Positions 1 through 4,608 of a DNA stretch of 8,801 nt are shown piece after piece. The stretch spans positions 1 through 8,801 of the forward strand of contig CALDIA010000016.1 of the NCBI GenBank assembly GCA_937901455.1, given 5' to 3'. How positions within the stretch are numbered: the stretch's first letter is position 1; the number at the start of each line of letters is the position of its first letter. Under the pieces are notes generated by a model. It was not told the origin of the DNA, did no database searches, and worked only from the letters and a program-made list of their open reading frames with translations. Position numbers and translations under genes: made by a program. This DNA comes from an uncultured Bacteroidales bacterium. Its GTDB lineage: Bacteria > Bacteroidota > Bacteroidia > Bacteroidales > WCHB1-69.

Positions 1-1302
1 AAGCCACTGCCCATCGTCAAGGTGAAGGACGGCGTGACCTACGACGCCTTCGACGACCCAGAGCTGCGCTACCGTCAGCGCTACGTCGATCTGGTGGTGA
101 ACGAGGGAGTGAAAGACACCTTCCTCAAGCGCGCCACAGTGCTGCGCACCATGCGCCAGGTGTTTGACGAGGCCGGATTCACGGAAGTGGAGACCCCCAT
201 TCTGCAACCGCTATATGGTGGTGCCGCCGCCCGTCCATTTAAAACCCATCACAACACCTTGGACATGACGCTTTACCTGCGCATTGCCGACGAACTCTAT
301 TTGAAAAAACTCATTGTGGGCGGATTCAACGGCGTGTACGAGTTTTCCAAAGATTTTCGGAATGAGGGTATGGACCGTTTTCACAACCCCGAGTTTACCC
401 AAATGGAACTCTATGTTCCCTACAAGGACTACAACTGGATGATGAACACCGTGGAGGAGATGGTAGAACGCATCGCCTTGGCGCTGCATGGCGACACCAA
501 AGTACAGGTGGGCGATAACATCATCGACTTTAAGCGTCCTTGGAAGCGCTACACCATGTTTGAGGCCATTGAACACTTCACTGGAACAGATATTTCCGAA
601 ATGAGTGAGGAACAACTTGCCGCTTTTGCGAAAACGCAAGGTGTAGAGGTGGACAGCACCATGGGTAAGGGCAAACTGATAGATGAGATTTTCGGAGCCA
701 CTTGCGAGTCGAAGCTCATCCAGCCGACCTTTATCTACGATTACCCTATTGAGATGTCGCCGCTAACCAAGAAACACCGCAGCAAACCAGGCCTCACCGA
801 ACGTTTTGAAGCCATGTGCAACGGCAAAGAGATTTGCAATGCCTACTCTGAATTGAACGATCCTATAGACCAGCGCAAGCGTTTTGAAGACCAGCTTGAA
901 TTGGGCAAGCGCGGTGATACGGAATCCATGGTACTGGACGAAGACTTCCTGCGCTCCTTGGAAATCGGCATGCCCCCAACAGCCGGCTTGGGCATCGGCA
1001 TTGACCGTTTGGCAATGATTATGACCAACTCGCCTTCCATCCAGGATGTTCTCTTTTTCCCGCAGATGCGGCCTGAGAAGAAACAAGAAGTCAGCAAAGA
1101 CGAAGATTTCATTGCCTTGGGCATGGATGCCGCTTGGATTCCCGCTCTCAAAAAACTGAACATCCTAACCGTAGAGCAGCTCAAACAAGCCAACCCCAAC
1201 AAGTTGCTGAACGACCTTGGCGGCCTTAGGAAAAAACTGAAACTGGAAGTTCCCGCAGCTACATTGGAGACCATCAAGAAATGGATAGGAAAAGAAGCCT
1301 AA
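1..1302 (+). CDS. lysS: Lysyl-tRNA synthetase, class II (5' truncated by window edge)
   Basis: Charges tRNA-Lys with lysine using ATP, in the cytoplasm. The reading frame is open from base 1, so the GTG at 22 is an internal valine codon and not the start. By comparison with E. coli LysRS about 160 N-terminal residues, including the OB-fold anticodon-binding domain, lie outside the window. The conserved entry RYRQRYVDL (about 67-93) is followed by class II motif 1 (about 139-204, ending in ETPIL), motif 2 (FRNEG...EFTQMELY, 355-414) and motif 3 (GLGIGIDRL, 985-1011). After the usual LysRS end (DVLFFPQMRP) there are about 75 more residues (1075-1299). They contain a helical, helix-hairpin-helix-like stretch ending in a lysine-rich helix, an extension I associate with Bacteroidota LysRS. 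The TAA stop is at 1300-1302. The family call is very secure; the role of the extension is not known to me. Confidence 0.97.
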   Translation, partial: KPLPIVKVKDGVTYDAFDDPELRYRQRYVDLVVNEGVKDTFLKRATVLRTMRQVFDEAGFTEVETPILQPLYGGAAARPFKTHHNTLDMTLYLRIADELYLKKLIVGGFNGVYEFSKDFRNEGMDRFHNPEFTQMELYVPYKDYNWMMNTVEEMVERIALALHGDTKVQVGDNIIDFKRPWKRYTMFEAIEHFTGTDISEMSEEQLAAFAKTQGVEVDSTMGKGKLIDEIFGATCESKLIQPTFIYDYPIEMSPLTKKHRSKPGLTERFEAMCNGKEICNAYSELNDPIDQRKRFEDQLELGKRGDTESMVLDEDFLRSLEIGMPPTAGLGIGIDRLAMIMTNSPSIQDVLFFPQMRPEKKQEVSKDEDFIALGMDAAWIPALKKLNILTVEQLKQANPNKLLNDLGGLRKKLKLEVPAATLETIKKWIGKEA

Positions 1303-1380
1303 CGGCTGCAACCGCTTTGATTTGACAAACAAGATGATGGATCTCATTCTCAAAAAAAATATTAAACTAAATAGACTATT

Positions 1381-2208
1381 ATGGCAGAATGTAATCACGA
1401 TTGCGGCAGTTGCGCCCAAAAGAGTAACTGTTCCTCCCAAGACCTTCATGAACAACCTCATAAAAGAAGTACCATCCGCAAAGTCATCGGCATCGTAAGC
1501 GGCAAAGGCGGAGTAGGCAAAAGTTCCGTCACCTCTCTGTTGGCTGTGCAGTTGCAACGCAAAGGTTATCATGTGGGCATTCTGGACGCGGACATCACCG
1601 GTCCGTCTATCCCCAAGATGTTCAACCTGCACACACTCCTCAGTGGCAATGAGGACGGTGTGATTCCTGTACAGACCGAGACAGGCATCGCGGTAGTGTC
1701 TGCCAATCTGCTCACCCACGACGAGAAGACCCCCGTGGTGTGGCGCGGCCCTTTAGTCGCAGGCATGGTGAAGCAGTTCTGGACCGATGTTATATGGGAA
1801 GACATCGACTTCCTTTTAGTGGACATGCCTCCCGGAACTGGTGACGTGCCCTTGACCGTCTTCCAGAGCGTGGCCGTGGACGGCATCATCATGGTGACTT
1901 CCCCGCAGGATCTGGTTTCCCTCATCGTGTCCAAAGCCGTCAATATGGCCGACATGATGAATATTCCCGTGTTGGGCTTGGTAGAGAACTACAGTTACGC
2001 CATCTGCCCGCATTGTGGCGAAAAAATCCGCATCTTCGGCGAAAGCCATACCGCTGAGGTAGCCCGCGAATTTGACATTGACCTGCTGGCCGAAATGCCA
2101 ATGGACTCCAATCTGGCGGCCCTTTGTGATAAGGGAGAGGTGGAGAAAACCGAGGTGAATTATCTCGACAAGGTAGTGGATGTGTTGGAAGGATTAGAGA
2201 GTAAATAA
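1381..2208 (+). CDS. mrp: Mrp/NBP35 (ApbC)-family Fe-S cluster carrier ATPase
   Basis: A cytoplasmic P-loop ATPase of the Mrp/NBP35 family, whose members bind a labile iron-sulfur cluster and pass it to target apoproteins. It has 275 residues. The deviant Walker A GKGGVGKS is at residues 41-48, the switch region DADITGPSIPKM at 70-80, VDMPPGTGD at 147-155, and the bridging-cluster CxxC pair (CPHC) at 209-212 after VENYSY. An N-terminal cysteine cluster, C4-x3-C8-x2-C11-x5-C17, could hold a second cluster in the manner of eukaryotic Nbp35. The N-terminal MIP18/DUF59 domain found in many longer bacterial Mrp proteins is absent. The ATG at 1381 is chosen because it keeps the cysteine cluster and follows an A/T-rich leader (ACTATT before ATG). 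The gene lies 78 bases after lysS and 18 before thyA, with no terminator seen in either gap, so co-transcription is likely. No SD sequence is visible. Confidence 0.95.
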   Translation: MAECNHDCGSCAQKSNCSSQDLHEQPHKRSTIRKVIGIVSGKGGVGKSSVTSLLAVQLQRKGYHVGILDADITGPSIPKMFNLHTLLSGNEDGVIPVQTETGIAVVSANLLTHDEKTPVVWRGPLVAGMVKQFWTDVIWEDIDFLLVDMPPGTGDVPLTVFQSVAVDGIIMVTSPQDLVSLIVSKAVNMADMMNIPVLGLVENYSYAICPHCGEKIRIFGESHTAEVAREFDIDLLAEMPMDSNLAALCDKGEVEKTEVNYLDKVVDVLEGLESK

Positions 2209-2226
2209 CATTAACCTTAAACTATT

Positions 2227-3021
2227 ATGCTTCAGTATCAGCAACTTTTGCGCACCATATTAGAAGAGGGCAACTTCAAGGGTGACCGCACGGGCACAGG
2301 CACAAAGAGTATTTTCGGCTACCAAATGCGCTTTGATCTGGCACAAGGCTTCCCGCTCTTGACCACCAAAAAATTGCACCTGCGTTCCATCATTTATGAA
2401 CTATTATGGTTTTTGCAGGGCGACACCAACATTGCCTATCTGAACGACCACAAGGTCACCATATGGGATGAGTGGGCGGATGAGCATGGCGACTTGGGCC
2501 CGGTATATGGCAAACAGTGGCGTTCCTGGGCGACTCCCGACGGGCGCACCATCGACCAGATGGCACAGTTGATTGAGCAGATCAAGCACAATCCCGACTC
2601 GCGTCGGCTGATGGTCTGTGCCTGGAATGTTGGCGAGATTGACAAAATGGCCCTGCCTCCGTGTCACGCACTGTTCCAGTTCTACGTTTGCAATGGCGAA
2701 ATTTCATGCCAACTCTACCAGCGCAGTGCGGACGTCTTCCTCGGAGTGCCTTTCAACATTGCCTCCTATGCGTTGTTACTAATGATGGTGGCGCAGGTCT
2801 GCGACCTCAAGCCCAAGGAGTTTATCCACACATTAGGCGATGCGCACCTCTACACCAACCACTTGGAGCAGGCAAAGCTACAACTCACGCGTGAACCCCG
2901 CCCGCTGCCTACCATGCGCATCAACCCCGAAGTGCACGACCTCTTTTCATTCCAATACGAAGATTTCCAGCTGGAAAACTACGACCCCCACCCGCACATC
3001 AAAGCAGACGTGGCGGTGTAG
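2227..3021 (+). CDS. thyA: Thymidylate synthase (ThyA type)
   Basis: Converts dUMP and 5,10-methylene-tetrahydrofolate to dTMP and dihydrofolate, in the cytoplasm. It has 264 residues, the same length as E. coli ThyA, and the key residues fall at the same numbers: R21 in GDRTGTGT, R126/R127 in DSRR, the nucleophile C146 in PPCHALFQFY, R166-S167-x-D169 in QRSADVF, N177 in VPFN, and H207/Y209 in DAHLY. The C-terminus ADVAV matches the family's closing tail, so the protein looks complete and active. The start ATG at 2227 aligns with the E. coli N-terminus and follows the same ACTATT hexamer seen before mrp. Dihydrofolate reductase (folA), which recycles the dihydrofolate and often follows thyA in Bacteroidota, is not directly downstream; the next bases are a spacer with an unrecognised small ORF. 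Confidence 0.98.
   Translation: MLQYQQLLRTILEEGNFKGDRTGTGTKSIFGYQMRFDLAQGFPLLTTKKLHLRSIIYELLWFLQGDTNIAYLNDHKVTIWDEWADEHGDLGPVYGKQWRSWATPDGRTIDQMAQLIEQIKHNPDSRRLMVCAWNVGEIDKMALPPCHALFQFYVCNGEISCQLYQRSADVFLGVPFNIASYALLLMMVAQVCDLKPKEFIHTLGDAHLYTNHLEQAKLQLTREPRPLPTMRINPEVHDLFSFQYEDFQLENYDPHPHIKADVAV
2723..2739 (+). repeat. 17-base direct repeat, copy 1 (inside thyA)
   Basis: The sequence GCAGTGCGGACGTCTTC occurs here and, with no mismatch, at 3140-3156. In thyA it covers the codons for SADVF, part of the phosphate-binding segment QRSADVF. Flanking bases differ between the copies apart from scattered matches, including a GTG six bases downstream of each. This is a sequence identity only; no mechanism is shown. 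Confidence 0.8.
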
Positions 3022-3052
3022 CTACATTATTTAACACAAGGCATCTTAATTT

Positions 3053-3127
3053 ATGAAAAAAATTGCTTTGCATGATTTTATTCCTAAATTCGCATGTCTT
3101 TGGCCCAAAACACTTCTCTTCCCGTAG
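3053..3127 (+). other. Very short ORF (24 codons), doubtful
   Basis: ATG at 3053 followed by an A-run reads MKKIALHDF... and stops with TAG at 3125-3127. Its start context (TTAATTT before ATGAAAAAA) looks like a Bacteroidota gene start, but the ORF is tiny and overlaps the 62-codon ORF at 3094 in another frame. It could be a leader peptide, the head of a decayed gene, or chance. Apart from it, 3022-3093 is A/T-rich spacer in which I see no terminator hairpin and no TAnnTTTG box. Confidence 0.15.
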
Positions 3128-3282
3128 GCACGATTCCAAGCAGTGCGGACGTCTTCTCCATGGTGAAAAAACGCGGTGGAACCGGCAGTCTTTTCTACGT
3201 ACACCCCGACCGCTTGGGCCACATTGCCCGCTTTTTCTCGCCCGACAACTTCATGCAAATGAAAATAGTTACGCCCTGTTGA
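3094..3282 (+). CDS. Possible small hypothetical protein, 62 residues
   Basis: I do not recognise a family. The ORF runs ATG 3094 to TGA 3280-3282 in the spacer between thyA and pgk. It is supported by composition: roughly 60% of its codons end in G or C, mostly C, as in the neighbouring genes, while the bases on both sides of it are clearly A/T-rich. The product would be soluble and basic, with KKRGGTGSLFYVHPDRL in the middle (about residues 25-41) and no signal peptide or membrane segment. No in-frame start exists upstream, because TAA lies at 3085. No SD sequence or promoter is visible, so it would depend on readthrough from thyA. Residues SADVF repeat a thyA segment in both DNA and protein. 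It may be a real small gene, the remnant of a larger gene lost from this slot, or non-coding sequence. The stop codon overlaps the putative -33 element of the pgk promoter. Confidence 0.35.
   Translation: MSLAQNTSLPVGTIPSSADVFSMVKKRGGTGSLFYVHPDRLGHIARFFSPDNFMQMKIVTPC
3140..3156 (+). repeat. 17-base direct repeat, copy 2 (in thyA-pgk spacer)
   Basis: Exact second copy of GCAGTGCGGACGTCTTC, 417 bases downstream of the copy in thyA. It is read in the same phase by the 62-codon ORF, again giving SADVF. The neighbouring codons do not continue the ThyA protein match (IPSSADVFSMV against YQRSADVFLGV). Confidence 0.8.
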
Positions 3283-3311
3283 TCAGCGTGAATACTTTTT
3301 TGTTAATTTTG
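3278..3311 (+). promoter_or_regulatory. Putative Bacteroidota sigma-ABfr-type promoter for pgk
   Basis: TAATTTTG at 3304-3311 matches the TAnnTTTG -7 consensus of the Bacteroidota primary sigma factor. GTTG at 3278-3281 is a one-mismatch version of the -33 TTTG box, with a 22-base spacer. Transcription would start a few bases downstream, giving a pgk leader of roughly 60 bases. The position just before a long operon, in an otherwise A/T-rich gap, supports the call; the imperfect -33 box lowers it. Confidence 0.55.
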
Positions 3312-3331
3312 CGCTTTTCTAATTTGAGATT

Positions 3332-3346
3332 CAACTTTTGAAGTTG
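3332..3346 (+). other. Small stem-loop in pgk leader
   Basis: CAACTT (3332-3337) and AAGTTG (3341-3346) are perfect inverted repeats around a three-base loop TTG. The six-base-pair stem is too weak and lacks a T-run, so it is not a terminator. It lies about 30 bases before the pgk start inside the predicted 5' UTR. A 12-base A/T palindrome, TAATAATTATTA, follows at 3351-3362. Both could be chance in such A/T-rich sequence, or they could shape the leader. Confidence 0.3.
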
Positions 3347-3375
3347 CAAATAATAATTATTAAAATATTATCATT

Positions 3376-4575
3376 ATGAAATCCATTGATGCTTTTAATT
3401 TTTCAAACCAAAAAGTTCTTCTTCGTGTTGACTATAACGTCCCCTTGAATGAGAACTTTGAGGTCACCGACATTACCCGCATTGTGCGTACACGCAAAAC
3501 CATCGGCAAAATCATCGAGGATGGCGGTGCCATCATCCTGATGTCCCACCTGGGCCGTCCTAAGGGTGAAGCTAACGACAAATATTCCCTTCGCCATATC
3601 GTTTCCACCGTTTCTGAAGTGCTGGGCCGTCCAGTGCAGTTTGTCGGTGACGTGCTCTCCGAAGAGGCTGCACAGATTGTTGCTGCCATGAAGCCTGGCG
3701 ACATTGTGTTGTTGGAGAATCTTCGCTTTCATGCGGAGGAGGAGAAGGGTGATATGGCATTTGCCAAGCAGATTGCCCGTTTAGGTGACGTGTATGTAAA
3801 TGATGCTTTTGGCACCGCGCACCGCGAGCATGCCTCCACGGCAACTGTAGCCCGCTGTTTTACAAGCAAAGCTTTTGCCGGCTACTTGTTGTATGAGGAA
3901 GTGATGAGCTTGGAAAAGTTACTGAACAAGCCCGACAGACCATTCACCGCCATTATCGGGGGCTCCAAGGTATCCACCAAGATAAACATCATCACCAACC
4001 TATTGCCCAAGGTGGACAACCTGATTGTGGGTGGTGGTTTAAGCTATACCTTCTTGGCCGCCATGGGCCTGAAGATTGGGAACTCTCTTTACGAGCCTGA
4101 CATGTTGCCCGTGGCTAAAGAAATCTTGGACAAAGTGAATGCCACCGCCGGCACCAATTTCTACTGTCGCGTAGATAGCATCTGCGGTGACAAATTCAGC
4201 AATGATGCCAACGTGCTGATTCCTGCCGACAATAATATTCCCGACGGTTGGGAAGGCTTGGACATTGGTCCTAAAACCCAACGCAATATTGCCCAAGTCT
4301 TGAAAAACTCCGACACGATTCTTTGGAATGGGCCTGTCGGTGTGTTTGAGTTGGAAAAGTTCAGCCAAGGCACTAAATCTGTCGCTATCAGCGTGGCAGC
4401 TGCCACTTTGGCAGGAGCCTACTCCGTTATCGGCGGTGGTGACTCCATAGCCGCCATCAACAAGTACAATTTGGCCGACTATGTTTCCTACATCAGCACT
4501 GGAGGTGGCGCCATGTTGGAGTACTTGGAAGGCAAGGTTCTCCCAGGGGTGGCTGCTCTCAACGAGATAGAATAA
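3376..4575 (+). CDS. pgk: Phosphoglycerate kinase
   Basis: Transfers phosphate between 1,3-bisphosphoglycerate and ADP to give 3-phosphoglycerate and ATP, in cytoplasmic glycolysis and gluconeogenesis. It has 399 residues, within the bacterial range. The N-terminal substrate half shows RVDYNVP (17-23), the substrate arginine R35, SHLGRP (57-62), LENLRF (113-118, with R117) and VNDAFGTAHR (141-150). The C-terminal nucleotide half shows GGSKVSTK (195-202), GGGLSYTF (219-226), LWNGPVGVFE (316-325), GGGDS (353-357) and STGGGA (374-379). All expected motifs are present. A mild oddity is RIVRTRKTI at about 35-43, where many PGKs have RIRAALPTI. The protein also lacks a roughly 20-residue insert after LENLRF that I recall from Bacteroides PGKs. 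A promoter is seen upstream, and the M16 gene follows after 33 bases, probably in the same transcript. Confidence 0.98.
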   Translation: MKSIDAFNFSNQKVLLRVDYNVPLNENFEVTDITRIVRTRKTIGKIIEDGGAIILMSHLGRPKGEANDKYSLRHIVSTVSEVLGRPVQFVGDVLSEEAAQIVAAMKPGDIVLLENLRFHAEEEKGDMAFAKQIARLGDVYVNDAFGTAHREHASTATVARCFTSKAFAGYLLYEEVMSLEKLLNKPDRPFTAIIGGSKVSTKINIITNLLPKVDNLIVGGGLSYTFLAAMGLKIGNSLYEPDMLPVAKEILDKVNATAGTNFYCRVDSICGDKFSNDANVLIPADNNIPDGWEGLDIGPKTQRNIAQVLKNSDTILWNGPVGVFELEKFSQGTKSVAISVAAATLAGAYSVIGGGDSIAAINKYNLADYVSYISTGGGAMLEYLEGKVLPGVAALNEIE

Positions 4576-4608
4576 CCCTTCAAAGCATCACGACATAATA
4601 GCTATAAC

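Noticed and set aside
1..30. GTG at 22 as the start of lysS
   Set aside because: The frame is open to base 1 with family-like residues before it, and about 160 residues of the normal protein would be missing.
1165..1719. 184-codon minus-strand ORF spanning the lysS-mrp gap
   Set aside because: It lies opposite two well-conserved genes, shows no recognisable motif, and long antisense frames are expected from the codon bias here.
3017..3026. TGTAGCTACA palindrome over the thyA stop codon
   Set aside because: Only five bases per arm with no loop, so it cannot form a useful hairpin; no T-run follows, so it is not a terminator.
3046..3258. 70-codon minus-strand ORF in the thyA-pgk spacer
   Set aside because: The codon-position bias in this stretch fits the + strand ORF at 3094 better, and no promoter was seen for the minus strand.
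3063..3341. 92-codon + strand ORF in the third frame of the spacer
   Set aside because: It runs through the coding-like stretch in the wrong phase and on into A/T-rich promoter sequence; its composition is not protein-like at the C-terminus.
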